A program made the translations under genes and the position numbers. The notes under the pieces were generated by a model. It was not told where the DNA came from. It was given only the letters and a program-made list of their open reading frames with translations, and made no database searches. Positions 8,676 through 17,419 of a stretch of DNA of 64,000 bases are shown one piece after another. The stretch lies in assembly GCA_016192455.1 (NCBI GenBank), contig JACPUC010000028.1:46260-110259 (forward strand). The letters are read 5' to 3'. Source of the stretch: Candidatus Tectimicrobiota bacterium. Lineage in GTDB: Bacteria > JACPUC01. Positions within the stretch are counted from its first letter, which is position 1. Every line of letters begins with the position of its first letter.

Positions 8676-8989
8676 GCGCTGGCGAGCCCCCCGGCATGCG
8701 GCGTCCTGTCGGCAACCATGTTGCCTGGAGGGCGATCCGCAGGTCAGCCGCGGTTCGCAACCCCGGGGTGGAGGAAGACCACTGGCGTTCTCCTCCACCA
8801 GCAGGAGTGGCCTTCGAAACCACTCGCGGGTGATGACGCAAGAGAGCGGGCCGTGCGTGCTGCAAGAGGTGGTCGCCGCGCACCTGATCGCCACTCGGAG
8901 CACACATGGCGACCCGAGCGGAACGTCGGCCTATGAAACGGGGTGAAAAGGCAAACCCACGGCACCTCAAGAGACAAGGTGAAAAAATC
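8676..8989 (+). other. Intergenic leader with two consecutive hairpins before the isochorismatase-fold gene
   Basis: About 310 bases without a credible gene. A 9-bp stem (GGTGGAGGA with TCCTCCACC, 8767-8799) is followed by a 6-bp stem (GAGTGG with CCACTC, about 8805-8825). They could be a terminator for the binding-protein gene or a structured leader for the hydrolase; neither matches a riboswitch class I can recognise. Confidence 0.4.
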
Positions 8990-9649
8990 ATGAGTATCGC
9001 GCTCGATCCAGCCAAGACCGGTCTGTTGCTGGTGGATTATCAAAACGGCTTCCTGAGTCCGGAGGGAAGACTAGCTCAAGAAGGCGAAAACGTCGAACTC
9101 ATGCGCGCGATCATCGAACCAACCAAACGGCTTCTCGAGGACTGCCGGCAGGCGGGGATCGTCGATTTCTGGTCCATCCAGGAACATTACGCTGAAGACA
9201 AGGCGCGCGAGAAGCATAAGGTAACCCCGCACCTGAAGAAACGCAAGGCTCCTCCTTGCCTGCACGGCACCTGGGAGACGAAGATCATCGATGAACTGCA
9301 AGGTTATCTCAGCGATTCGAGCCAGGTCTTTGTAAAGAACAAGTGGAGCTGTTTCTTTAACACCAACCTGGAATTTCTCCTTCGCCGCTTAGATATTGAC
9401 ACCCTGCTGGTTTGCGGCGTTTCCACCTGCATCTGTGTTGAGACGACGGTGCGCGACGCCTACATGCGCGACTACGACGTCATCCTGGTGGAAGAGTGCA
9501 CCAGCCACTACGATCCTGAAGCCCACCGCGCCACCCTGAAGTTCATCAACCGCTTCGCCGGCATGACGGCGACCGTGGAGGATGTTCGCCGGATGCTGGC
9601 GCGCCACCCCCAGGAGGTGCTGGCCCCTGCCTCGTCGGCACGGTGCTGA
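8990..9649 (+). CDS. Isochorismatase-family cysteine hydrolase
   Basis: From ATG 8990 (AAGGTGA upstream) the product has 219 residues. It shows the isochorismatase/N-carbamoylsarcosine amidohydrolase fold with the catalytic triad: Asp in TGLLLVDYQNGF, Lys in VKNKWSCFF, and the nucleophile Cys in CGVSTCICVETT, preceded by the usual cis-peptide segment. Related enzymes hydrolyse amides such as nicotinamide, ureidoacrylate and N-carbamoylsarcosine. The frame is open upstream to 8906, but that part is not family-like. Its neighbour is a solute-binding protein. A link to the hydantoinase genes 40 kb away (N-carbamoyl product hydrolysis) is possible but not shown. Confidence 0.87.
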   Translation: MSIALDPAKTGLLLVDYQNGFLSPEGRLAQEGENVELMRAIIEPTKRLLEDCRQAGIVDFWSIQEHYAEDKAREKHKVTPHLKKRKAPPCLHGTWETKIIDELQGYLSDSSQVFVKNKWSCFFNTNLEFLLRRLDIDTLLVCGVSTCICVETTVRDAYMRDYDVILVEECTSHYDPEAHRATLKFINRFAGMTATVEDVRRMLARHPQEVLAPASSARC

Positions 9650-9821
9650 GGAACGGTGGTGGCGCTTCTCGCGTCGGCGTCGGCGGGGGATATGGAGAAG
9701 GAGCACGCCGCGAACGAGAGCGGCGCCACCGCATTTCACGGCTTCCCCGTCGAGAAGCTCCCCAGCAACAAGCGAAGGTTTCATTCTTACCCCTGGCCGT
9801 AGGGTGAGGAGAGCGCTCGGC

Positions 9822-10835
9822 ATGCTCTCGTGGAGGCGTCTGCGGCGATTGTTGCTGCCCAGCTCTCCGCCGCGTCGCCGGTGGGTGGCGACGCTCCTCC
9901 TCGCCTTCATCGCCACCGTCGGCTGGTCTACCGCCGCGAGCGCGGCGCAGGCTGCCGCACCCACCCCGCCAGCTCCTGCAGCTCAGGAACCGATGGTGGT
10001 CATCCCGGCCGGCCCCTTCATCATGGGGAGCACACGGTCCGAGCGCGACTACGGCTATCGCCTCGATGAGACACTCCACAACAGCGCGACGGCCCGCACC
10101 TATGGCTGGTTCGAAACAGAAACACGTCAAACTGTAGAGCTGCCAACCTACTCTATCGACCGCCTGCTCGTCACCAACGAGCAGTACCAGCGCTTCGTCA
10201 CAGGTGCGGCTCACCCCGCCCCCTTTGTCGATGAAGCAACCTGGAAGAGCTACGGCCTCATCCACCCGTACAAGACCGCGCAGCGGTTCCTCTGGCAGGA
10301 GACCTCCTTCCCCGTTGATCGCGGCAAGCACCCCGTGGTCCTCGTCAGCCATGCCGATGCCGCGGCCTTCTGCGCCTGGCGCGGCAAGCGGGAGGCCCGG
10401 CCCTTGCGCCTGCCAACCGAGGCGGAGTGGGAGAAGGCGGCGCGCGGCACGGACGGCCGCGCCTTCCCGTGGGGAAACGAGTTTGACCCAACGCGGCTGA
10501 ACAGCTTCGACCGGGGACCTTACGACACATTGCCGGTAGGAAGCTACCCGCGCGGGGTAAGCCCATACGGGGTGCACGATATGGCGGGGATGGTCTTCGA
10601 GTGGACGGCGACCGCCGGCGCGAGGCCGGGGACATTCATGGTGAAGGGAGGATCGTGGGATGACCTGCCCGGCGTCACGCGGAGCGCCGCCCGCCACGAT
10701 CGCCCGGCGGCCCTCAAGCACGTCCTGATCGGCTTCCGCTGCGCCGCCGAGGGCGCGGTGCGCGGCGCCCTGCCCAGCACCGCGACCGGCACGCCTGCCG
10801 GCGGCCCGCAGCCTCCGCCCTTGCCGCTACGTTAG
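9822..10835 (+). CDS. Exported SUMF1/formylglycine-generating-enzyme-domain protein
   Basis: Start ATG 9822 follows an AGGAGAG site and gives 337 residues with a twin-basic N-terminus and an alanine-rich signal peptide ending near residue 46. The rest is one SUMF1 domain: MVVIPAGPFIMGS at the front, LPTEAEWEKAARG in the middle, and VKGGSWDD with GFRCA at the end. True formylglycine-generating enzymes carry a pair of catalytic cysteines near the C-terminus. Here only the final GFRC cysteine is in place and the region after GGSW lacks the other, so sulfatase activation is unlikely. A structural or binding role in the periplasm is more plausible. No sulfatase is adjacent. Confidence 0.8.
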   Translation: MLSWRRLRRLLLPSSPPRRRWVATLLLAFIATVGWSTAASAAQAAAPTPPAPAAQEPMVVIPAGPFIMGSTRSERDYGYRLDETLHNSATARTYGWFETETRQTVELPTYSIDRLLVTNEQYQRFVTGAAHPAPFVDEATWKSYGLIHPYKTAQRFLWQETSFPVDRGKHPVVLVSHADAAAFCAWRGKREARPLRLPTEAEWEKAARGTDGRAFPWGNEFDPTRLNSFDRGPYDTLPVGSYPRGVSPYGVHDMAGMVFEWTATAGARPGTFMVKGGSWDDLPGVTRSAARHDRPAALKHVLIGFRCAAEGAVRGALPSTATGTPAGGPQPPPLPLR

Positions 10836-11332
10836 TCCGGGAACTCCTCGGGGATGTTATGGCGATGCAGCCCGCGTTTATCGGCTTCGTCTCTCCAGGC
10901 CTGGGCATCCCAGCCGTCTGGAACCTCTTTCGGCGATGAGATTTCGAGGACGTTCCCGTCGGGGTCCTCGAAGTAGGTGATCGTGGTCAGGTCCTCGATG
11001 TGCAGGTGAGGCCCCTTGAGCACCTTCACCCCCTTCTCGCGCAGCCATTCCGTCGCCTTCTCCACCGCCTCGGCGCTCTCCAGCTCAAACGCCACATGAT
11101 TCAGGCCCGGCCGCTGGCGGTGGTTGTCCGCTTTCTCCCCCGGCACCTGGTAGAGCGCAATGTTGTGGAAGAAGAGCTCCGCCTTGCCATGCTGACCCCA
11201 GTTCATCCAGACGACGCGGCCGGGCACCCGCCCCGCCGGCTTCAGACCGAGGATGTCGCGGTAGAACTTCTCGGAGCGCTCCAGGTCCGTCACATTGATG
11301 TTGACGTGAGCCAGCCCGAGAGGCTTGATCAT
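10832..11332 (-). CDS. VOC-family (glyoxalase/dioxygenase fold) protein
   Basis: The 166-residue protein starts at ATG 11332, which has GGAGGTG five bases upstream; a longer frame to 11362 lacks this. It contains one vicinal-oxygen-chelate unit pair: GLAHVNINVTDLERSEKFYRDILGLK at the start, LNHVAFEL in the middle and YFEDPDGNVLEI near the end. These supply the His/His/Glu metal ligands of the family. Members include glyoxalase I, extradiol dioxygenases and resistance proteins, so the reaction cannot be named. Its stop overlaps the convergent SUMF1 gene by four bases. Confidence 0.85.
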   Translation of the reverse strand: MIKPLGLAHVNINVTDLERSEKFYRDILGLKPAGRVPGRVVWMNWGQHGKAELFFHNIALYQVPGEKADNHRQRPGLNHVAFELESAEAVEKATEWLREKGVKVLKGPHLHIEDLTTITYFEDPDGNVLEISSPKEVPDGWDAQAWRDEADKRGLHRHNIPEEFPD

Positions 11333-11529
11333 CGGTTCACCTCCACTCGCCGGCGCCTGCATCCCTGGTCCCCAGCCGCAACGACGGGCTCTCCCGCCCC
11401 ACCTCGCGCGCCGAAAAAGACCGGTCCAGGCGACCTGCCGGCATTGTCTTCAGTAGATGATGGTCGTGGAAACGATAGGCAATGGCGTCCCCGGCGTCAA
11501 GCCGCGGCGCGGGCCGCGCAGATGCGCCT

Positions 11530-12342
11530 TCAGGCCATGGGATGGCGGCGCATGAAATCGAGGGTCACGCGGTTGAACTCGTCCGCCTGCTCCATGAGCG
11601 CCAGATGCCCGCCTTGCGGGAAGAGGTGGAACTCGGACCCCGGAATCAGCTCATGGACCCGCCGCGAATAGCTCGGCAGGGTGATCTGGTCCTCGGAGCC
11701 GACGGTCACCAACGTCGGGCAGGCAATCCGCCGCAGGCGATCGGCGGTGTCATGCAGGAGGTCCGCCTCGTACTGCCGGATGACCGGCGTGAGCGGCTGC
11801 GTCTCGAGCCGCTGGCGCGACCTCGCGATGGCCAGCTCCACCAGCTCCGGGTGGGCGTTCTGGAAGCTGGCGGAGAAGAGCCAGGTGGCGCTGTTGAGGG
11901 CCATGAGGTCGCGATCTCCGATCTCCAGGAGGCGCCTTCGCACCTGCATCTGAAAGCGCAGGTGCGGCAGGCGCGGACCGTCGGCATAGGTGCTGTGCAG
12001 GGCCAGGGTGTGCACCATCGCCGGCTCGTTCAGCGCCAGCTCCTGGCCGATGAGCGAGCCGAGGGAGAGGCCGCCGATGTGGGCGCGCTCGATGCCGACG
12101 GCGCGCATGAGGGCCGCCGTGTCCTCCGCCATGAGCCGCACGGTGTACGGCGTCTCCGGCGCGTCTGACAAGCCGATGCCGCGGTGATCGAAGATGAGGC
12201 AGCGGTGCTCTTTCGTGTAGTCGCGAAGCTGCAATGCCCAGAGCGTGTGGTCGCAGCCTGTTCCCATGATGAGGACGAGGGGCTCGCCTTCGCCGTGCAG
12301 CTCGTAGTACATGCGGATGCCATTCGCCTCGGCGTGCGGCAT
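11530..12342 (-). CDS. Alpha/beta-fold hydrolase
   Basis: From ATG 12342 (GGGAGGAA upstream) the product is 270 residues. The classical triad is visible: nucleophile Ser in GLSLGS, Asp in GSEDQITLP and His in GGHLAL near the C-terminus. The oxyanion region MGTGCDHTLW and FDHRGIGLSD are typical of the 3-oxoadipate enol-lactonase/proline iminopeptidase branch. A soluble esterase or lactonase role is likely, but the substrate is not readable. It lies divergently from the molybdenum hydroxylase gene and could be part of the same degradative function. Confidence 0.86.
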   Translation of the reverse strand: MPHAEANGIRMYYELHGEGEPLVLIMGTGCDHTLWALQLRDYTKEHRCLIFDHRGIGLSDAPETPYTVRLMAEDTAALMRAVGIERAHIGGLSLGSLIGQELALNEPAMVHTLALHSTYADGPRLPHLRFQMQVRRRLLEIGDRDLMALNSATWLFSASFQNAHPELVELAIARSRQRLETQPLTPVIRQYEADLLHDTADRLRRIACPTLVTVGSEDQITLPSYSRRVHELIPGSEFHLFPQGGHLALMEQADEFNRVTLDFMRRHPMA

Positions 12343-12650
12343 ACGTTCCTCCCGGCCCGTTCGCGGCCCAGCCGCCTCCACCACCGTCGCCACGCCGGCG
12401 GCGAAGCCCGGCGCCCACCTCCGTGACAGCTCTGCGTCTTATACCGTCCCGCGCCGGGCTCGGTCAAGGAAGGCCATCCGGCCGAGGTCGGTCCGGCCCG
12501 GCGCCGTAGCCGCGTTCCCCGAACAATCCCGCGTGCCGCCTCGCCATCGCGGCTGCCTTGACATGCAGAGCACGGCCATGAATACTTGCCCGCAGTGGTG
12601 CCGCCTCGCCCCCCCTGGCGGGTTGTCAAGTTTGCAGAAGGAGAGCCCCC

Positions 12651-14957
12651 ATGGCGTCGTACTCGGTGGTTGGCCAGCGCCAGCCCTGGAAGAACGCCCA
12701 GAGCCGCGCGCTGGGGATCGAACGCTATGCGGCGGACCTCAAGCTGGCGGGAATGCTGCATGCCAAGCTGCTGCGCAGCCCCGTGCCGCACGCCGCCATC
12801 CGCGCCATCGACACCAGCCGGGCAAAGCGCCTGCCGGGGGTGCGGGCGGTGCTCTGCGCCGGGGATATTCCGCGCGTCCTCTTCGGGCACTACGGCAACA
12901 TCATCCAGGATCAGCCGCTCCTGGCCTACGACCGCGTCCGCTTCATCGGCGAGCCGGTGGCTGCCGTGGCGGCCATCGATGCCGACATCGCCGAGGAGGC
13001 CTGCGACCTCATCGACGTTGAGTACGACGAGTTGCCCGCCCTCTTCGACCCCATCGCCGCCATGCAGCCCGGCGCCTTGCTCATCCATGAGCACGCGGAG
13101 CAGTACGCTATTTTCCGGCCGCTCATCCGGCAGGGGAATGTCTGTTCCACCACGATCATCACGCATGGTGACGTCGAGCAAGGCTTCGCCGCCGCCGAGC
13201 ACCTCTTCGAGCAGACGTACGAGACGCAGATGGCGCATCAGACCTATGTCGAGCCCCGCGCCCAGCTCGCGGCGGTCGAGCCCGATGGGCGCGTCACGGT
13301 CTGGACCTCCACGCAGGCCGCCTTCGTCGTGCGCGCCGAGCTGGCGCACGTGCTGCAGCTTCCCGTGTCACGCATCCGCGTCATCGCCACCAGCGTCGGC
13401 GGCAGCTTCGGCGCCAAGGGGAAGATGGACTGGGAGCCTTACTGCGTCCTCTTGTCGCAGGCCGCCGGCGCGCCGGTGCGCTTCGTCATGACGCGCGAGG
13501 AAGAGCTGAGCACCGCCACACCCCGGCACCCCTGCACCATCACGATCAAGTCGGGCGTGAAGCGCGACGGCACCATCATCGCGCGCGCGGTGAAGCTCGT
13601 CTACGATACCGGCGCCTATGCCAGCTTCGGTCCGGTGGTGGCCTCGGAGGGCGCCCAGCAGGCGCGCGGTCCCTACCGCATCCCGAACCTGCACCTGGAG
13701 TCCCACGCTGTCTACACGAACAAGGTGAGCGCCGCCTGCATGCGCTGCCACGGCACGCCGCAGCCGACCTTCGCCTTCGAGTCGCATATGGACAGCATTG
13801 CGGCCGAGCTCGGCATCGATCCTTTGGAGTTCCGCCTTCGCCACGCCGTGCAGGATGGCGACCTCCACACCACCGGCTTGCGGTACAAGGACATCGGCCT
13901 CATCGACACCCTGCACCAGCTTGAGGCGCACCACGACCCCGGCCGCCTGAGCCTGCCTCCAGGCCGCGGACGCGGCGTGGCGAGCGGCCAGTGGATGAGC
14001 GGCGGGCGGGCCTCCAGCGCCTTCGTGAAGCTCATCGAGGACGGCACCGTGCAGGTGCAGACCGGCGCGGTGGACGTGACCGGAGCAAATATCGTCATCG
14101 CCCAGGTGGCGGCGGAGGAGCTCGGCCTGCCCGTCGAGTCCGTCAACACCACCGCGGTGGACACCGAATTAAGCCCCTTCGACGCCGGCAGCTCCGGCAG
14201 CCGCATCGCCTACTGCATGGGGCATGCGGTCCGCGAAGCCGCGCAGGACGCGCGCCGGCAGGTCCTCGCCGTCGCCGCCAAACGGTTCGGCGTGGCGCCG
14301 CAGGAGCTGGTGCTACGTGACGGCGCCGTGCGGGTGGCGGCTGATCCGACGCGGCGGCTGCCGCTCGACGAGCTGGCGCGCTACAGCATGGTGGTCGGAG
14401 GCGGGCCCATCATCGGGCGCGGCTCCTTCGTCGGCCCGCCGTCGGAGTTCGATGCCAACCTGGTGCAGGGCCTCTGCTACAGCTCCGCGCAGGACTTCGC
14501 TTACGTCAGCCAGCTCGCCGAGGTGACGGTGGATCGGGAGACCGGGCAGGTGCGCGTGGAGAAGATCGTCTCCACCCACGACATCGGCTTCGCCATCAAC
14601 CCCATGAGCGTCGAGGGGCAGATCGAGGGGGGAGTGGCGCAGGGACTCGGCTACGCGCTGATGGAGGAGGTGCGCCTGCAGGAGGGCAGAGTGGTCTATC
14701 CGAGCCTGCTCGAGTACCGCCCCCCGACGGCCATGGATGTGCCGAAGATCGTCCCCGTGCTCGTCGAATCGCATCCCAGCAAGGGACCGTACGGGGCCAA
14801 GGGCATCGGCGAGCCGCCCATCATCCCCACCAGCGCCGCCATCGCCAACGCCATTCGCCACGCCACCGGCGTGCGGGTGACCGCGCTGCCGATGACCCCG
14901 GAGCGCGTCTGGCGGGCGTTGCAAGCGGCGTCGCCAGCCGCTTGGAGGGCAGGCTAG
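12651..14957 (+). CDS. Xanthine dehydrogenase/CO dehydrogenase-type molybdopterin-binding large subunit
   Basis: The 768-residue protein starts at ATG 12651 (AAGGAGA upstream) and matches the large subunit of molybdenum hydroxylases along its full length. It has the N-terminal hammerhead domain (LLRSPVPHAAIRAID) and Mo-cofactor-binding segments including GGSFGAKG. The active-site glutamate sits in GAKGIGEPP near the C-terminus. Such subunits act with an FAD subunit and a 2Fe-2S subunit, neither of which is next to it. It may pair with subunits encoded elsewhere. The substrate (a purine, aldehyde, CO or N-heterocycle) cannot be told; the QARGPYR signature argues against classical form I CO dehydrogenase (AYRCSFR loop not seen). 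Confidence 0.9.
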   Translation: MASYSVVGQRQPWKNAQSRALGIERYAADLKLAGMLHAKLLRSPVPHAAIRAIDTSRAKRLPGVRAVLCAGDIPRVLFGHYGNIIQDQPLLAYDRVRFIGEPVAAVAAIDADIAEEACDLIDVEYDELPALFDPIAAMQPGALLIHEHAEQYAIFRPLIRQGNVCSTTIITHGDVEQGFAAAEHLFEQTYETQMAHQTYVEPRAQLAAVEPDGRVTVWTSTQAAFVVRAELAHVLQLPVSRIRVIATSVGGSFGAKGKMDWEPYCVLLSQAAGAPVRFVMTREEELSTATPRHPCTITIKSGVKRDGTIIARAVKLVYDTGAYASFGPVVASEGAQQARGPYRIPNLHLESHAVYTNKVSAACMRCHGTPQPTFAFESHMDSIAAELGIDPLEFRLRHAVQDGDLHTTGLRYKDIGLIDTLHQLEAHHDPGRLSLPPGRGRGVASGQWMSGGRASSAFVKLIEDGTVQVQTGAVDVTGANIVIAQVAAEELGLPVESVNTTAVDTELSPFDAGSSGSRIAYCMGHAVREAAQDARRQVLAVAAKRFGVAPQELVLRDGAVRVAADPTRRLPLDELARYSMVVGGGPIIGRGSFVGPPSEFDANLVQGLCYSSAQDFAYVSQLAEVTVDRETGQVRVEKIVSTHDIGFAINPMSVEGQIEGGVAQGLGYALMEEVRLQEGRVVYPSLLEYRPPTAMDVPKIVPVLVESHPSKGPYGAKGIGEPPIIPTSAAIANAIRHATGVRVTALPMTPERVWRALQAASPAAWRAG

Positions 14958-15305
14958 GCGGGCATAGGAGGAAGCCGCAAGCTCACGCCGTTAGCCCTCG
15001 GCGAAAGAGCACCTCCGTGGCAGCCGGGAATGCCGAACCTCTCCACCGGCCTGCCGGGAGCCGGTGCCGCTTGGCGCGCTACGCGGCCGACGGCAACCTC
15101 GCCCGGCGGCTCTGAAGCCACTCGCTACAGCGTATCTCCGTAGGGGCGGTTCGCGAACCGCCCCTACCATCTCCGCGGCGCCCGGCAGGTCCGCCCGCGG
15201 GCCCGAAATACCGTGCCTCATGGAAGCGCGCCGATCGAAACCCCTCACCAGCCCTCCTCAGCCGTACCAAGATATCCAGCCAAACCTCGATGACAGGACC
15301 GCACC
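14958..15305. other. Intergenic region containing a GC-rich palindromic repeat
   Basis: About 350 bases between the hydroxylase and a small frame. The only structure seen is the perfect palindrome at 15140-15167. Frames crossing it give the artefactual GSRTAPT peptide seen at other copies of this repeat. Confidence 0.5.
15140..15167. repeat. Perfect 28-base palindrome, dispersed repeat family A
   Basis: GTAGGGGCGGTTCG is followed directly by its exact reverse complement. Near-identical copies lie at 36226-36249 and 36417-36443. Confidence 0.85.
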
Positions 15306-15497
15306 ATGACCTCCAAACCGCTCAACAGCCTCTTGGACATCGAGCCCCTGCTGCAGCGGCAGCTCCGCGATCCCGGCGGAGAGATCATCGAGATCCACTG
15401 GCAGAACGGCCCCCTGGTCGCCAGGCTGAAGGTCATGGAAACCAGGCAGGGAGACCCCGGCCTCAAGTATGCCATGCTAATTGACGATCAGATGTAA
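15306..15497 (+). CDS. Small hypothetical protein, 63 residues
   Basis: ATG 15306 has AGGA seven bases upstream, and the frame ends in TAA before the convergent methyltransferase gene. The peptide is compact and balanced (LLDIEPLLQRQLRDPGG, then IIEIHWQNGPLVARLKVMET), unlike the Arg/Pro-rich noise frames around it, so it may be real. I recognise no domain. It lies alone between the hydroxylase and the methyltransferase. Confidence 0.45.
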   Translation: MTSKPLNSLLDIEPLLQRQLRDPGGEIIEIHWQNGPLVARLKVMETRQGDPGLKYAMLIDDQM

Positions 15498-15628
15498 GAG
15501 GGTATCCTTCCGCCCCAAGCTCCTCTGCTGAAAAGCGCCTTCGGGGGATGTCCGCGGCGGTCTTCCCGGTCGCTGCCCGTGCGTCCCTTGGCGCGGCAGG
15601 AGTCCGTGGGTGTCGGGCACACGCGGGG

Positions 15629-17086
15629 CTACCCCCCCGTCGGCGGATGCAGCAGGGCGGGGCCGGGGCGCAACCGCACCAGGCATTCGACGTGGTAGGT
15701 CTGCGGGAAGAGATCGAGGGGCTGGACCTCGATGACCTCGTAGCCGAGGGCCGCGAGGGCCTTCAGATCACGCGCCAGGGTCGGCGGGCTGCAGGAGACG
15801 TAGAGCAGCTCGCGGGCGGGAAAGCGGGGCAGCAGCTCAATGACCTTCGGGTGGCAGCCGCTGCGCGGCGGATCGAGCACGACGAGCGACGCTTTCAGCC
15901 CCTCGGCCCAGAGCTTGCGCAGCATCTTCTCCGCCAGGCCGCTGCGGAAGCTACAGTTCAGCAGGCCGTTGCGGCGGGCGTTCATCTGCCCGTCGAGAAT
16001 GGCGGAGTAGGCGCTTTCGACCCCCAGCACCGCGGCGCAGCGTTGCGCCAGCGGCAGCGACAGGCCGCCGCAGCCGGCGTAGAGGTCGAGAATCAGATCG
16101 TCCGGGCGCGGGTTCAGCCACTGCACCACCAGGTCCATGAGCAGGCCGGCCTGGCGGGTATTGGTCTGGAAGAAGGTCTCGGGCAGGAGCTCGTAGCTCA
16201 GCCCGCGAACACTCTCGCGCATGGTCTGCGGGCCGTGGATGTGGTGCGAGTCGCGGCCGAAGTGCTCGTCCCACGGGCGGCGCATGACGTTGAACCAAAT
16301 CGAGGCGCCCTCCGGCAGCGCCGCGATGAGCGGCTGCCAGCGCTGCCGCTGCTCCGCCGCGGCGAGTTCCGGCACGGCCACCCCGAGCATCGCCATGGGG
16401 TGCCCCGTGCCGACGCCGAGGCGCAGCATAAGGTGGCCGAACGACTCGTGCGGCGGCGTGTCCGGGCCGTCGCCGAGCATCCGCGTCAGCGCCGCGTTGA
16501 GGGCGGGGATCAGGGCGTTCGCGCGCGCATCAAGAATGGCGCAGGCGTCGATGGCGATTTGCTGGCGGTTCGTCTGGTAGGGAGCCTTGCCGCGCCCGCC
16601 GCGAGCGACAGCGCCGCCGCCGGCGCTTCGCCCCACCAGGGAGAGCGACACCGCGCCGGCCCGCCGCATGAGGTGGAAGACCATCTTATTGCGGTACCCA
16701 AGCGTTTCTTGGGCGCCGATGATCGGGCGCAGGGGAAGGTTCTCCAGCCCGCCGATCTTCTCCAGGGCCTCGGCAACCTCGGCCTGCTTGTTGGCAAGCT
16801 GGGCCGCGTAGGAGAGGTGCTGGAGCTGGCAGCCGCCGCAGCGGGCGTAGTACGGGCAGGGAGGCTCGACGCGATCAGGCGCCGCCTCCAGGACCTCCTC
16901 CAGCTCGGCGGTGGCGTACTGCCGCTTGCGCCTCAGCACGCGCGCCCTGACGCGCTCGCCCGGAACAGAGCGGGGAACGAAGACGACGAAGCCGTCGTGG
17001 CGCCCTACCCCCTCGCCTCCGTAAGAGAGGCGCTCGATCCGTAGGTCGAGGAGCTGATCTTGCTGCACCGCGGGCATCCTGGTCAT
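15629..17086 (-). CDS. rlmD: RlmD/TrmA-type RNA (uracil-5-)-methyltransferase
   Basis: The 485-residue protein has the full layout of the RumA/RlmD group: an N-terminal TRAM RNA-binding domain (LRIERLSYGGEGVGRHDGFVVF), the 4Fe-4S site CPYYARCGGCQ, the AdoMet-binding segment DLYAGCGGLSLPLA, and the catalytic pair DPPRSG and YVSCSPPTLARD. It would place a 5-methyl group on uridine in 23S rRNA (U1939-type) or a related site. Bacteria without a clear RlmC/RlmD split often carry one such gene, so the exact target is uncertain. ATG 17077 is an alternative start. Confidence 0.88.
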   Translation of the reverse strand: MTRMPAVQQDQLLDLRIERLSYGGEGVGRHDGFVVFVPRSVPGERVRARVLRRKRQYATAELEEVLEAAPDRVEPPCPYYARCGGCQLQHLSYAAQLANKQAEVAEALEKIGGLENLPLRPIIGAQETLGYRNKMVFHLMRRAGAVSLSLVGRSAGGGAVARGGRGKAPYQTNRQQIAIDACAILDARANALIPALNAALTRMLGDGPDTPPHESFGHLMLRLGVGTGHPMAMLGVAVPELAAAEQRQRWQPLIAALPEGASIWFNVMRRPWDEHFGRDSHHIHGPQTMRESVRGLSYELLPETFFQTNTRQAGLLMDLVVQWLNPRPDDLILDLYAGCGGLSLPLAQRCAAVLGVESAYSAILDGQMNARRNGLLNCSFRSGLAEKMLRKLWAEGLKASLVVLDPPRSGCHPKVIELLPRFPARELLYVSCSPPTLARDLKALAALGYEVIEVQPLDLFPQTYHVECLVRLRPGPALLHPPTGG

Positions 17087-17419
17087 CGCGGCCTCTTCGA
17101 GCTTCTCTCCAGATCTTCCGCGGCGGGGAGGCGATTTCCTGCACGCCTACTGTGTCGTAAGAGGAGCAGCTCGCCTCGCAAGGGGACGGCCGACGCCCCC
17201 CTCGCGGCAGCGATGCCGGCTCGGATCAAGGGGAACGGCAGGAGGAGCCGCGACGCCCACCCCGCACGCAGCGGGGCGACCGCAACGGCGCGACGCGAGG
17301 CGATGGAGCGTCTTCCCGGCGCGCTCCCCCGCCCTTTTCTAAGCATTGCAGCGGACGAGGCGCACGGCGACAGCGGGCTGAGGCAAAAGAGGTGAAGAAC
17401 GGACGACGGCGGATCGTTC
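17087..17419. other. Intergenic region, no feature seen
   Basis: About 330 bases between two minus-strand genes. Frames here are short and Arg/Ala-rich. No promoter, repeat or RNA gene was recognised. Confidence 0.4.

Noticed and set aside
8676-8989. Guanidine-type or other known riboswitch before the isochorismatase-fold gene
   Set aside because: Two hairpins are present but conserved core sequences of the classes I can recall are not.
15548-17044. Plus-strand frame of 498 codons
   Set aside because: It is antisense to the RlmD/TrmA-type methyltransferase, whose motifs are unambiguous; GC-rich DNA gives long shadow frames.
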